DNA of 64,000 nt from assembly GCF_011764445.1 (NCBI RefSeq), contig NZ_BLPG01000002.1:310001-374000 (forward strand), written 5' to 3'. Under the pieces are notes generated by a model. The model searched no databases and had not been told where the DNA came from. It saw only the letters and a program-made list of their open reading frames with translations. Below, piece after piece: positions 25,648-34,338 of the stretch. How positions within the stretch are numbered: the first letter of the stretch is position 1; every line of letters begins with the position of its first letter. The stretch is from Phytohabitans rumicis (GTDB lineage: Bacteria > Actinomycetota > Actinomycetes > Mycobacteriales > Micromonosporaceae). Position numbers and translations under genes: made by a program.

Positions 25648-26388
25648 ATGGATCAGTCAGTCGCTCTCCGCGCGGTGCGCAAGGTGTACGGCACCCGGGC
25701 CGCCACCGTGACCGCCCTCGACGGGGTCACGCTCGACTTCGCACCGGGCACGTTCACGGCCGTCATGGGGCCGTCCGGCTCGGGCAAGTCCACATTGCTC
25801 CAATGCGCGGCGGGCCTCGACCGGCCCACCTCGGGCGAGGTCTTCGTGGCCGGCCAGGACCTGGGCAAGCTCGACGAGACCCGGCTGACCGTGCTGCGCC
25901 GGGACCGGATCGGGTTCGTGTTCCAGTCGTTCAACCTGCTGCCGTCGCTGACCGCGGAGCTCAACGTGGCGCTGCCGCTGCGCCTGGCCGGGCGGCGGCC
26001 GTCACGCCGGCAGGTGCGCGACGTGCTGGCGTCGGTCGGGCTCGCCGACCGCGGCCGGCACCGCCCGGCCGAGCTGTCCGGCGGCCAGCAGCAGCGGGTG
26101 GCCATCGCACGGGCCCTGATCACCCGGCCTGCGGTGCTCTTCGCCGACGAGCCGACCGGGGCGCTGGACTCCACGACCGGCCGCGAGGTGCTGGCCATGC
26201 TGCGCGGACTGGTCGACCGGGACGGGCAGACCATCGTGATGGTGACCCACGACCCGCTCGCCGCGTCGCACGCCGACCAGGTCGTGTTCCTGGCCGACGG
26301 CCGGGTGGCCGGCGAGCTGCACGCCCCCACGCCGGAGTCGGTCGCCGCGCGGATGACCCACCTCGAGGTCGCCGGCGGTGCGCGGTGA
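25648..26388 (+). CDS. ABC transporter ATP-binding protein (MacB/LolD type)
   Basis: A 246-residue ATPase with all motifs intact: Walker A 'VMGPSGSGKSTLLQCAAGLD', Q-loop 'VFQSFNLLPSLTAELNVALP', signature 'ELSGGQQQRVAIARAL', Walker B 'PAVLFADEPTGALD' and H-loop 'IVMVTHD'. The layout is that of MacB-like exporters that push lipids or peptides outward by a mechanotransmission mechanism. The stop overlaps the start of the FtsX-like permease gene (GTGA), so the two subunits are coupled. The substrate is unknown. Confidence 0.95.
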   Translation: MDQSVALRAVRKVYGTRAATVTALDGVTLDFAPGTFTAVMGPSGSGKSTLLQCAAGLDRPTSGEVFVAGQDLGKLDETRLTVLRRDRIGFVFQSFNLLPSLTAELNVALPLRLAGRRPSRRQVRDVLASVGLADRGRHRPAELSGGQQQRVAIARALITRPAVLFADEPTGALDSTTGREVLAMLRGLVDRDGQTIVMVTHDPLAASHADQVVFLADGRVAGELHAPTPESVAARMTHLEVAGGAR

Positions 26389-28844
26389 CCGGCCTGGCCT
26401 GGCACACGATCCGGGCCCGCAAGAGCAGCCTGGCCGGTTCGTTCATCGCGCTCGCGCTGGGCGTGGCCCTGCTCGCCGCCATGGCGCTCACCCTCGCCAG
26501 CACCATCGGCGCCGGCCGGGGCGGCCCGGACTGGTACGTCACGCCGGACGTCGTGGTGGCCGGCACCAACACCGTCAGCGTCACCACCGGCTCCGGCGAG
26601 GACCGGGAGACCGAGTCGCTGCGCACCACCGCCTCCCGGGCGCTGCCCGCCGACCTACCCGACCGGCTGTCCACGATGGACGCCGACGTCGTCGTGGACT
26701 ACGCGGGCCCCGCGACGGCCGACGGTGCACCGGGCGACACCGTGCACCCGTGGTCGGCGGCGACGCTGCACCCGTACACCTGGAGCGCGGGCGGACCGCC
26801 GCGCGCCCCGACGGACATCGCGCTCAGCGGACCGTCGGGGCACCGCCCCGGCGACCGGATCACGGTCCACACCCTGCGCGGCACCGAGGAGTTCACCGTC
26901 AGCGGCGTGCTGGACAGCGCCGCACCGCCCGCCCTCTACGCCACCGACGCCGTCGCCGCCACCCTCGCCAGTGGACGGATCCACGCCGTGGCGCTGACCG
27001 CCCGCTCAGGCGACGCCGGCGCGCTGGCCGGCCGGGTACGCGCCGCGGTCGGCGACGCCCCCGCGCAGGTGCTCACCGGCAACGACCGCCGCAAGGCCGA
27101 ACCGGACCCGGACGGGGAGAAGCTGGAGGTCGCCATCTCCCTGCTCGCGACCACCTGCGGCCTGGCCGGGTTCGTGTCCATCTTCGTGGTGTCCGGCACC
27201 TTCGGGTACGCGGTGGCGGCCCGGCGGCGCGAGTTCGGGCTGCTGCGCACGGCCGGCGCCACGCCCCGGCAGGTCCGCCGGCTGGTGCTGGGCGAGGCCC
27301 TCGCGGTGGGCGTGCTCGCCTCGCTCGCCGGCGGCGCCCTCGGCACCGTGCTGGCCCCGCCGTTCGCGCACTGGCTGGCCCGGATCGAGTTCGCGCCGAG
27401 CAACTTCACCGCGCACTTCATCTTCTGGCCGGTCGCCTCCGCGTTCGGCGTGGGACTCGCGGTCGCGCTGACCGGCGCCTGGCTGGCCGCCCGGCGCGCC
27501 GGCCGGGTCCGGCCGGTGGAGGCGCTGCGCGAGGCCGCCCTGGACCGCCGGCCGATGACGCTGGCCCGCTGGGTCGTCGGGCTGGCCGCGATCGGCGGGG
27601 CGGTGCCGATGATCGCGGTCTTCTCCAGCATGCGCTCGGCCGACGCGACCGCGCTCGTGCTGCTCGTCGGGATGATGCTGATCGTCGCCTGCGCGATGTT
27701 CGCGCCGCTGCTGATCCCGCCGCTGGTCGGGCTGCTCACCGCGCCGCTGTCCGCCGCCCGCGGCGCCGCCGGCATGCTGGCCCGGCACGGCGCCCGCACC
27801 TCGGTCCGGCGCACCGCCGCCACCGCGGCGCCCATCCTGGTCACCGTCGGCATCGCCGGGTCCACATTGGTCTCCCTCGGCACCCTGTACGCCGCCCTGG
27901 AAAGCGCCGCCCGGGACCGGATCGTCGCCGAGGCGATCGCCGTCCCCGACGGCTCCCCGGGCCTGTCCGACCCGGCCATCGCGGCACTGCGGGCCACACC
28001 GGGCATCACCGCCGCCGTCCCCACGACCGACACTCCCGTGTACGTCAGGGACGGTGACAGCCCGGAGGACTGGTCCGGCCGGTACATCAGCGGACCCGAC
28101 GCGGCCAGCGTGCTCAACCTCCCCCTCGTGGCGGGCGACCTGACCGCCCTGGTCGGCACCGACACGATCGCCGTGCCGGAGGGCCGGTGGGGTCTCGGCG
28201 ACACGGCCGACCTGTGGCTCGGCGACTCGACGCCGGTCCGGCTGCGCGTGGTCGCGGTCCTCGCCCCGCAGCTCGACCTGGCCGACACCGTGCTGTTGCC
28301 GTGGGACCTACGCGCCTCGCACGGGCAGCCGCTCGCCTCCACCGTGTACCTGCGCGGCACACCTCCGGCCACAGTGGATGGTGCCGTCGTCGTCGCGACC
28401 GGCAACTACGTCTCCGCCGCCGACGAGGAACAGGCCCGGATCAACCGGCTCGCCTCCATCGCCGTGCTCGGCATGGCGCTGCTCTACACGGGCATCGCGA
28501 TCGCCAACACGCTCGTCATGGCCACCGCCGACCGGTCCCGGGAGCTCGCCACCCTCCGCCTCACCGGCGCCACCCCGCGCCAGCTACTGCGGATGATCGG
28601 CATCGAGGCGGTCCTGGTCACCTGCGTCGGCGTCCTGCTCGCCGGCGTGGTGACCCTGGTCACCGTCGCCGGCATGCGCTCGGGCCTGGCCGGGCTGGCC
28701 CCGTCCGTACCCATCACCGCGCCCTGGCCGGCCCTCGCCGGAATCGCCCTGGCCTGCCTGGTCACCGCGGTGCTGGGCAGCCTGATCCCGGCGACGCTGC
28801 TGCTGCGCCGCCGCCCGATCGAGCTGGCCGGCATCCGCGAGTAA
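26385..28844 (+). CDS. FtsX-like ABC transporter permease (MacB type), two repeats
   Basis: An 819-residue permease from GTG 26385. It has two FtsX-domain repeats: an N-terminal helix ('GSFIALALGVALLAAMALTL'), an extracytoplasmic domain to about residue 245, three helices ('FVSIFVVSGTFGYAVAARR' then 'REFGLLRTAGATPRQVRRLV'), a second helix plus extracytoplasmic unit, and a C-terminal set with 'RELATLRLTGATPRQLLRMI'. The duplicated TGATPRQ turn is characteristic. It pairs with the ATPase directly upstream. Role inferred as efflux or envelope maintenance. Confidence 0.93.
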   Translation: MTGLAWHTIRARKSSLAGSFIALALGVALLAAMALTLASTIGAGRGGPDWYVTPDVVVAGTNTVSVTTGSGEDRETESLRTTASRALPADLPDRLSTMDADVVVDYAGPATADGAPGDTVHPWSAATLHPYTWSAGGPPRAPTDIALSGPSGHRPGDRITVHTLRGTEEFTVSGVLDSAAPPALYATDAVAATLASGRIHAVALTARSGDAGALAGRVRAAVGDAPAQVLTGNDRRKAEPDPDGEKLEVAISLLATTCGLAGFVSIFVVSGTFGYAVAARRREFGLLRTAGATPRQVRRLVLGEALAVGVLASLAGGALGTVLAPPFAHWLARIEFAPSNFTAHFIFWPVASAFGVGLAVALTGAWLAARRAGRVRPVEALREAALDRRPMTLARWVVGLAAIGGAVPMIAVFSSMRSADATALVLLVGMMLIVACAMFAPLLIPPLVGLLTAPLSAARGAAGMLARHGARTSVRRTAATAAPILVTVGIAGSTLVSLGTLYAALESAARDRIVAEAIAVPDGSPGLSDPAIAALRATPGITAAVPTTDTPVYVRDGDSPEDWSGRYISGPDAASVLNLPLVAGDLTALVGTDTIAVPEGRWGLGDTADLWLGDSTPVRLRVVAVLAPQLDLADTVLLPWDLRASHGQPLASTVYLRGTPPATVDGAVVVATGNYVSAADEEQARINRLASIAVLGMALLYTGIAIANTLVMATADRSRELATLRLTGATPRQLLRMIGIEAVLVTCVGVLLAGVVTLVTVAGMRSGLAGLAPSVPITAPWPALAGIALACLVTAVLGSLIPATLLLRRRPIELAGIRE

Positions 28845-28866
28845 TCCCTCTCTATATGATCAAGGC

Positions 28867-29727
28867 ATGGTCACCACCGCCCCGGACGGCCGCGCCGGGA
28901 TCGACGCCACCCTGGTGCGGCGCCTGCTCGCCGCCCAGTTTCCACAGTGGAGCGACCTGCCGGTGACACCGGTGGCGGCCGACGGCTGGGACAACCGCAC
29001 GTACCGCCTGGGCGAGGACATGACGGTACGCCTGCCCACCGCGCCCGGGTACGTCCCGGCCGTGGCCAAGGAGCACGAGTGGCTGCCCCGGCTGGCGCCC
29101 GCCCTGCCCGTCGCGGTCCCGCCGGTCCTGGCCATGGGCGAGCCCGGTGCGGGATACCCGTTCCCGTGGTCGGTCCGCGGCTGGCTGCCCGGGGAGCCGG
29201 CCGACCCGGCCAGGATCGACGACATGCCGGGGCTCGCGGTGGCGGTGGCGGAGTTCATCCGGGCCCTGCAGCGCTGCGACACCAACAGTGGCCCGCTCGC
29301 CGGCGCGCACAGCTTCTACCGCGGCACCCCGCCGGCCCACTACGACGAGGAGACCCGCCGCTGCCTGGTCGAGCTGGCCGGGCAGGTCGACACCGCCCGC
29401 GCCGCCGCCGTCTGGGACGCCGCCCTGGCCGCCGAGTCGCGCGGTACGCCGGTGTGGTTCCACGGCGACATCGCCTCCGGAAACCTGCTGGTCGACGGCG
29501 GCAAGCTGGCGGCCGTCATCGACTTCGGCACGTCGGGCGTCGGCGACCCGGCCTGCGACCTGGTGATCACCTGGACGATGTTCACCGGGGCCAGCCGCGA
29601 CGCGTTCCGGGAGGCGGTCGGTCAGGACGAGGGCACCTGGGCCCGGGCGCGCGGCTGGGCCTTGTGGAAGGCGCTGCTGGTCCGGGATTTCCGCGTCCTC
29701 GGCGAGGTGCTCGCTAGCGAGGGCTGA
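28867..29727 (+). CDS. Aminoglycoside phosphotransferase (APH) family kinase
   Basis: A 286-residue protein-kinase-fold phosphotransferase. The nucleotide-binding lobe includes 'GWDNRTYRLGEDMTVRLPTA'; the Brenner catalytic loop is 'VWFHGDIASGNLLVDGGKLA' (HGD...N) and the metal-binding segment 'AAVIDFGTSGVGDPACDLV'. The family includes real antibiotic kinases, but most members in soil actinobacteria are of unknown substrate, and nothing here marks it as a resistance enzyme. ATG 28867 is 22 bp after the permease stop. Confidence 0.85.
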   Translation: MVTTAPDGRAGIDATLVRRLLAAQFPQWSDLPVTPVAADGWDNRTYRLGEDMTVRLPTAPGYVPAVAKEHEWLPRLAPALPVAVPPVLAMGEPGAGYPFPWSVRGWLPGEPADPARIDDMPGLAVAVAEFIRALQRCDTNSGPLAGAHSFYRGTPPAHYDEETRRCLVELAGQVDTARAAAVWDAALAAESRGTPVWFHGDIASGNLLVDGGKLAAVIDFGTSGVGDPACDLVITWTMFTGASRDAFREAVGQDEGTWARARGWALWKALLVRDFRVLGEVLASEG

Positions 29728-29928
29728 TCACCTGACGGGAACGGGCCCCGGACGATCCCGTTGAGCGTGATCCGGCCCACCAGGTCATCCGCGTCATCGA
29801 CGATGAACGCCCGTGAAATAGTCCTCGGCCGGCAGCGGCTCCCAGGGCGCCATGAACGCCCGGTTGGCGCGTGCCAGCTCCGCCAGCGCGACGGCGTCGT
29901 CGACGGCGATCAGTCGGGTGTCACTCAC
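29728..29928 (-). pseudogene. GNAT acetyltransferase relic (internally deleted, frameshifted)
   Basis: On the minus strand, GTG 29928 opens a frame reading 'VSDTRLIAVDDAVALAELAR' followed by 'ANRAFMAPWEPLPAEDYFTG', the clear N-terminus of a RimJ/RimL-type N-acetyltransferase, and stops after 45 codons. The next stretch, in another frame, reads 'FIVDDADDLVGRITLNGIVR' and 'GPFPSGD', which belongs some 25 or more residues later in such proteins. The gene therefore lost an internal segment and its entire C-terminal acetyl-CoA half, where it meets the APH gene stop. Not expected to make a working enzyme. Confidence 0.7.
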
Positions 29929-29988
29929 CGGCCAAGTCTGCCGGATTGGCCCGCGACGGCCAGCGCGCCCTCGCCGTACGGTCGCGGT

Positions 29989-30828
29989 GTGGAGATCCTG
30001 CGCTACACCGCGTTCAGCACCGACCCGGCCGGCGGCAACCCGGCCGGGGTCGTCCTCGACGCCACCGGAGCCGGCGACGCCGCCATGCAGCGCGTCGCGG
30101 CCGACGTCGGGTACTCAGAGACCGCGTTCCTCATCCCGCGCGGCGACCGGCGCTTCGACGTCCGCTACTTCAGCCCCAAGGCCGAGGTGCCGTTCTGCGG
30201 CCACGCCACGATCGCCTCCGCCGCCGCGTACGCCGACCGGCACGGACCCGGCGTCCTGCGCTTCGACACCCGGGCCGGCGCGGTGCAGGTGTCCACGGCG
30301 GTGACGCCGGACGGCGCGACCACCGCCACCCTGACCAGCGTCCCGCCCAAGACCGCTCCGCTGCCCGACGCCGACCTGGCGGCTCTGCTCGCCGCGCTGC
30401 GCTGGGCGCCCGGCGACCTCGACCCCGCGCTGCCGCCCCGGGTCGCCTTCGCCGGTGCCTGGCACCCCGTCATCGCCGCCGCCACCCGCGCGCGCCTCGC
30501 CGACCTGGCGTACGACATGGACGCGCTCGCCGCGCTCATGGCCCGCCGCGACTGGACCACCATCGACCTGGTGTACCGCGAGTCTCCGGACGTGTTCCAC
30601 GCGCGCAACCCGTTCCCGCCCGGCGGCGTCGTCGAAGACCCCGCGACCGGAGCCGCGGCCGCCGCGTTCGGCGGCTACCTGCGCGAGCTCGGCCTGGTGG
30701 AGCCGCCCGCGACGGTGACCGTCCACCAGGGCGTCGACATGGGCCGCCCCAGCACCCTGACCCTCACCATCCCCGCCGCACCCACCTCCGGCATCTCCGT
30801 AACCGGCCCCGCCATCCCCCTCCCCTAG
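29989..30828 (+). CDS. PhzF-family isomerase
   Basis: A 279-residue protein of the PhzF/diaminopimelate-epimerase fold. It has the N-terminal 'ILRYTAFSTDPAGGNPAGVV' and 'GYSETAFLIP' (the catalytic glutamate in ETAF), then 'RYFSPKAEVPFCGHATIASA' (the signature FCGHAT) and the C-terminal 'GVVEDPATGAAAAAFGGYLR'. PhzF enzymes isomerise trans-2,3-dihydro-3-hydroxyanthranilate in phenazine synthesis, but most actinobacterial paralogs stand alone and have unknown substrates. No other phenazine gene is near. Start GTG 29989. Confidence 0.9.
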   Translation: MEILRYTAFSTDPAGGNPAGVVLDATGAGDAAMQRVAADVGYSETAFLIPRGDRRFDVRYFSPKAEVPFCGHATIASAAAYADRHGPGVLRFDTRAGAVQVSTAVTPDGATTATLTSVPPKTAPLPDADLAALLAALRWAPGDLDPALPPRVAFAGAWHPVIAAATRARLADLAYDMDALAALMARRDWTTIDLVYRESPDVFHARNPFPPGGVVEDPATGAAAAAFGGYLRELGLVEPPATVTVHQGVDMGRPSTLTLTIPAAPTSGISVTGPAIPLP

Positions 30829-30875
30829 CCACCCCCGCCGCGACGCCCGCCCCATCGTCGAGCTCGCCCCTCTTG

Positions 30876-30962
30876 CGCGTCGATCAAGGGCATATGGTCG
30901 TGGTTTGATCTCTTTTCCACGACCGTTTGCCCTTGATCGGCGCAGAAGTCCTTGATCGACGC
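30876..30962. repeat. Palindromic element, family A copy 3 (reverse orientation)
   Basis: The 57-bp core at 30882-30938 is the exact reverse complement of the core of copy 4 at 31472-31528, and the flanking GATCAAGGACTTC half-site appears on the right side (30946-30960) rather than the left. Copies 3 and 4 thus form an inverted pair about 590 bp apart that brackets a non-coding block. Confidence 0.88.
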
Positions 30963-31027
30963 ACGAGGCGCGCGGCGGGCGCTTTGCCGGCCCCCGCACG
31001 GCAGCGAGGGCACGCGGACAGGCCGGG

Positions 31028-31100
31028 CGACCCCGCGACTGGAACACCAGTGCTGCCATCCGCACCTCATAACAACACTGGTGTTCCAGTCGCGGGGTCG
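31028..31100. repeat. Perfect 25-bp inverted repeat (family D)
   Basis: The arms 31028-31052 and 31076-31100 are perfectly complementary (25 bp) and contain GACTGGAACACCAGTG and its complement; the spacer is 23 bases. It lies in a roughly 800-bp gene-free stretch (30829-31628) that is otherwise filled with family A copies, GGGGTCCCCT-type short palindromes (about 31245-31315) and tandem repeats. No second copy was found in this window. Confidence 0.85.
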
Positions 31101-31450
31101 AAGCGCTTCCCGCCGGTGCCCCGCAGTCCTCCCGACGTGGCGAATCCGGGTGATCAGCAGCAAAGCATCCGGATTCGCCCGCACCTGCCCGGATTCACCG
31201 CGCGGCGCTCGGCGGGGCGGCCCTGCATGGGCTGCGGCGTGAGAAGGGGTCCCCTGTTCACGGCATACGGAGCCCTACTCACGCCACAAGCTCCCAAAGG
31301 GGGTCCCCTACTGGGGAGTAACGAGCCCACCAACCGCGCCGCCCGCGCCCCGCCAAGCCGGGCCGGCCCACACCGCCGCGCCCCGCCGCCGCAGCGCCCA
31401 CCATGGCCCGTCGCGCCCGCCGCCGCCGCGTCCGGTCGCGCCGCGCCCCG

Positions 31451-31533
31451 CCGATCAAGGACTTCCGCGCCGATCAAGGGCAAACGGTCGTGGAAAAGAG
31501 ATCAAACCACGACCATATGCCCTTGATCGACGG
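31451..31533. repeat. Palindromic element, family A copy 4
   Basis: The half-site GATCAAGGACTTCCGCGCC is followed by the 57-bp core (31472-31528) with 22-bp arms, two mismatches and a 13-base loop. It runs directly into the tandem repeats at 31529. Confidence 0.88.
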
Positions 31534-31619
31534 GGACGAGCCCGACGGGGACGAGCCCGACGGGGGCGAGGCCCACGACGAGCGAGACCCACGACGAGCG
31601 AGGCCCACGACGAGCGAGG
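31529..31619. repeat. Two short tandem repeat arrays
   Basis: GACGGGGACGAGCCC occurs at 31529-31543 and 31544-31558 with a degenerate third unit; then CCCACGACGAGCGAGG-type 16-mers repeat three times at 31572-31619 with one substitution. They abut the dehydrogenase stop codon. There are no spacers, so this is not a CRISPR array. Probably replication-slippage repeats. Confidence 0.75.
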
Positions 31620-31628
31620 CCCGGGGGG

Positions 31629-32621
31629 CTAGGGGACTACGGCGATTTTGCGGCCTACGCCCTCGCGGAACTGGGTCATGGCGGCGGCGTAGTCGTCCAG
31701 CTTGTAGCGGTGGCTGATGAAGACGTCGGGCGGGAGGATGCCGGTCGCGAACAGTTCCCCCGCGCGGTCGAAGCTCTGCAGCACCGCCATCGACCCGGTA
31801 ATCGTGATCTCCTGGTTGTAGATCTTGTACGGCTCGATGGTGGCGCGGGCGCCGTACGAGGCGACGCCGAACTGGAGGAACGTGCCGGCCTTGCCGACCC
31901 GGCCCAGCCCGTCGGTGATGGCCGCCTCGACGCCGGTGCAGTCGATGACGACATCCCAGCCTCGCGGGAAGCCGTCAAGCGACGAAGCCGACTCGACCGC
32001 GTGCGTGCAGCCGAGCAGGCGAGCGGTCGCCAGCCGCGAAGGGTTGATGTCCACCATGGACACCGAGGCGGCACCGGCCCGCTTGGCCAGCTCCATCATC
32101 ATCAGCCCCATCGTGCCGGCGCCGTAGATGAGGTAGTGGTCGGCCAGGTTTCGGGGCAGCCGGTCGAAGCCCCGCACCGCACAGGACAGCGGCTCGATGA
32201 GGGCGGCGTCGGCGACGTTCACGGATGGGGGCAGGCGGAAGCAGTTCGCGGCCGGGGCGAGCGCGTACTGGGCGGCGCCGCCGGGGCGGGTGACGCCGAT
32301 GGCGTTCCAGTTCTCGCACAGGTTGCCGCGGGCCCGCTTGCACTGGTAGCACTCGCCGCAGTACAACGACGGGTCCACGGCGACCTGGTCCCCCACGGAA
32401 ACGTCGGTCACGTCGGCGCCGACCTCGACGACCCGGCCGGCGAACTCGTGCCCCGGCACGATCGGGTACGCGGGCGCGAACTCGCCGTCCATGATGTGCA
32501 GGTCGGTGCCGCAGATCCCGCAGCTGGCGACCTCGACGACCACCTCCCGGGGGCCCGGGGTCGGGTCGGGCACCTCCTGGACGGCGATCTGCCCGGGGGT
32601 GACGATCACAGCGGCCTTCAC
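31629..32621 (-). CDS. Zinc-dependent alcohol/polyol dehydrogenase
   Basis: A 330-residue medium-chain dehydrogenase. The catalytic zinc ligands lie in 'SCGICGTDLHIMDGEF' (Cys) and 'IVPGHEFAGRVVEVGADVTD' (GHE signature); the structural zinc is carried by the cysteines of 'LYCGECYQCKRARGNLCENW'. The cofactor domain contains 'LIYGAGTMGLMMMELAKR' with a GxGxxG-like loop and 'SMVDINPSRL', where Asp after the second strand suggests NAD(H). It is the last gene of the importer operon (GTGA overlap), so it probably oxidises the imported polyol (sorbitol, xylitol or similar) to a ketose. Confidence 0.9.
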   Translation of the reverse strand: MKAAVIVTPGQIAVQEVPDPTPGPREVVVEVASCGICGTDLHIMDGEFAPAYPIVPGHEFAGRVVEVGADVTDVSVGDQVAVDPSLYCGECYQCKRARGNLCENWNAIGVTRPGGAAQYALAPAANCFRLPPSVNVADAALIEPLSCAVRGFDRLPRNLADHYLIYGAGTMGLMMMELAKRAGAASVSMVDINPSRLATARLLGCTHAVESASSLDGFPRGWDVVIDCTGVEAAITDGLGRVGKAGTFLQFGVASYGARATIEPYKIYNQEITITGSMAVLQSFDRAGELFATGILPPDVFISHRYKLDDYAAAMTQFREGVGRKIAVVP

Positions 32622-33409
32622 TTGACGGCTCCCATCGACAGACCCCGCACAAGCTGTTTCTGCGCCAGCCAGCCGGCCAGCACCACGGGCAGGGACACCA
32701 GCGTGGCGGCGGCACACAGCCGGGCCAGGAACAGCCCCTCGGAGGAGATGAACCCGACCAGGAAGATCGGCGACGTGCCGGCGCGGGTCGCGGTCAGGTT
32801 GACCGCGAAGAAGAACTCGTTCCAGGAGAAGATGAAGCAGATCAGCGCGGTGGCGGCCAGTCCGGGCGAGACGATCGGCAGCAGCACCCGCCGGATGGTC
32901 AGCAGCAGCCCGGCGCCGTCCATCTCGGCGGCCTCCAGCACCGAGCGCGGTACCTCCAGCAGGAACGAGCGCATCATCCAGATGGCCAGCGGCAGGTTCA
33001 TGGCGGTGTAGAGCAGGACCATCGTCCAGATGTTGTCCAGCATGCCCAGCTCTTTGACGACGAGGTAGATGGGCAGCAGGGCGGCGACGGCCGGCAGCAT
33101 CTTGGTGGAGATGAAGAAGAACAGCACGTCCCGCCACTTCTCCACGGGCCGCAGCGACAGCGCGTACGCCGCCGGGGTGGCCAGCACGAGCACCAGCAGC
33201 GTGGAGAACAGGCTGGCCATCAGCGAGTTGAGCAGGTACGGGGTGATGTCCCGGTCGAACACCTGCCGGTACCCGTCCAGGGTGGGGGTGAAGACCCAGG
33301 AGGTGGCGTCGACCTCTCGCTTGAACCCGGTCAGCACCATCCACAGCACCGGAAAGAAGAACACCAATCCCGCGAACCACGCGGCGACGGTGGCCAGGGA
33401 CCGCCTCAT
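32618..33409 (-). CDS. Carbohydrate ABC transporter permease (MalG type)
   Basis: A 263-residue permease. Six helices are visible, with the EAA loop 'LEAAEMDGAGLLLTIRRVLL' and a typical end 'GWLAQKQLVRGLSMGAVK'. Its ATG overlaps the partner permease stop (ATGA, 33406-33409), and its own stop overlaps the dehydrogenase GTG start. It belongs to the CUT1 polyol/sugar importer of this operon, which lacks its own ATPase. Confidence 0.9.
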   Translation of the reverse strand: MRRSLATVAAWFAGLVFFFPVLWMVLTGFKREVDATSWVFTPTLDGYRQVFDRDITPYLLNSLMASLFSTLLVLVLATPAAYALSLRPVEKWRDVLFFFISTKMLPAVAALLPIYLVVKELGMLDNIWTMVLLYTAMNLPLAIWMMRSFLLEVPRSVLEAAEMDGAGLLLTIRRVLLPIVSPGLAATALICFIFSWNEFFFAVNLTATRAGTSPIFLVGFISSEGLFLARLCAAATLVSLPVVLAGWLAQKQLVRGLSMGAVK

Positions 33410-34338
33410 CTCGTCACCTCCATCCGGAACAGGCCGGATATGACCCGCAGCGCGAACGTGGCGACCACGATCGTGCCGAACACCACGACCACGCCGGCCG
33501 CGGCGGCCTCGCCGTACTCGAACTTGCGGAACGTGGTCAGGTAGATCTCGTACGGCAGGTTCGTGGTCGCGGTGCCCGGTCCGCCCTGGGTGATGGTGAA
33601 GACCGCGTCGAACGTCTGCACCAGGTAGATCGAGCCGAGCAGCGCGCTCAGCTCCAGGTACGGCCGCAGGTACGGCAGCGTCACGTACACGAACGTCTGC
33701 CAACCGGTGGCCCCGTCCACCCGGGCCGCTTCGAGCGTCTCCAGGGACTGCGCCTGGAGCCCGGCCAGGATGATCAGCATCATGAAGGGGGTCCACTGCC
33801 ACACCAGCGTGGCGACGACGGCGACCATCGGGTACTGCGAGACCCAGTCGGTGCTGCCGCCCAGGACGCCGTTGATGAGGCCGTAGGCGGGGTTGTAGAA
33901 GGCGTGCTTCCACAGCAGCGCCGCCGCCATCGGCATCACCAGGAACGGGGTGATCAGCAGGGTACGCACGACCCCGCGGCCCGGAAACCTACGGTCCAGC
34001 AGGATCGCCAGGCCCAGCCCGAGCAGCACCGACACGATGACCGCGCTGGCGGTCAGCACCACCGTGTTGACGAGCGCCGCCCGCAGCCGCTCGTCGGACA
34101 GCACGGTGCCGTAGTTGGACAGGCCCACAAAGGACCGTGAGCCCGGCCGCAGCGCGTTCCAGCTCACTGTGGACAGGTAGAGCGTGACCAGGAACGGCAC
34201 CTGCGTCACCACGATCGCGAACACCAGGGCCGGCAGCAGCGGCGCCCTTCGGGACCACCGGTCCCGCCGGGAGGGCGCCGGCCCGACCCGCCGTGCGGCG
34301 TGTCGAGCGGGCGCCTTCACCATCGTGGCGGAGCTCAT
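33406..34338 (-). CDS. Carbohydrate ABC transporter permease (MalF type)
   Basis: A 310-residue permease with a basic N-terminal tail ('RHAARRVGPAPSRRDRWSRR') and six helices; the EAA loop is 'LEAARVDGATGWQTFVYVTL'. ATG 34338 overlaps the binding protein stop (ATGA). Partner of the MalG-type subunit downstream. The pair resembles the transporters of mannitol/sorbitol-type systems as judged from the neighbouring polyol dehydrogenase, not from sequence alone. Confidence 0.9.
   Translation of the reverse strand: MSSATMVKAPARHAARRVGPAPSRRDRWSRRAPLLPALVFAIVVTQVPFLVTLYLSTVSWNALRPGSRSFVGLSNYGTVLSDERLRAALVNTVVLTASAVIVSVLLGLGLAILLDRRFPGRGVVRTLLITPFLVMPMAAALLWKHAFYNPAYGLINGVLGGSTDWVSQYPMVAVVATLVWQWTPFMMLIILAGLQAQSLETLEAARVDGATGWQTFVYVTLPYLRPYLELSALLGSIYLVQTFDAVFTITQGGPGTATTNLPYEIYLTTFRKFEYGEAAAAGVVVVFGTIVVATFALRVISGLFRMEVTR

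Noticed and set aside
28867-29727. Antibiotic resistance gene (aminoglycoside phosphotransferase)
   Set aside because: Only the general APH fold is visible; most such actinobacterial proteins have other or unknown substrates and there is no resistance context.
29989-30828. Phenazine biosynthesis cluster around the PhzF gene
   Set aside because: No other phz gene is present; stand-alone PhzF homologs are common.
31529-31619. Repeats resembling a CRISPR array
   Set aside because: Units are 15-16 bp and directly adjacent with no unique spacers, and no cas genes are present.
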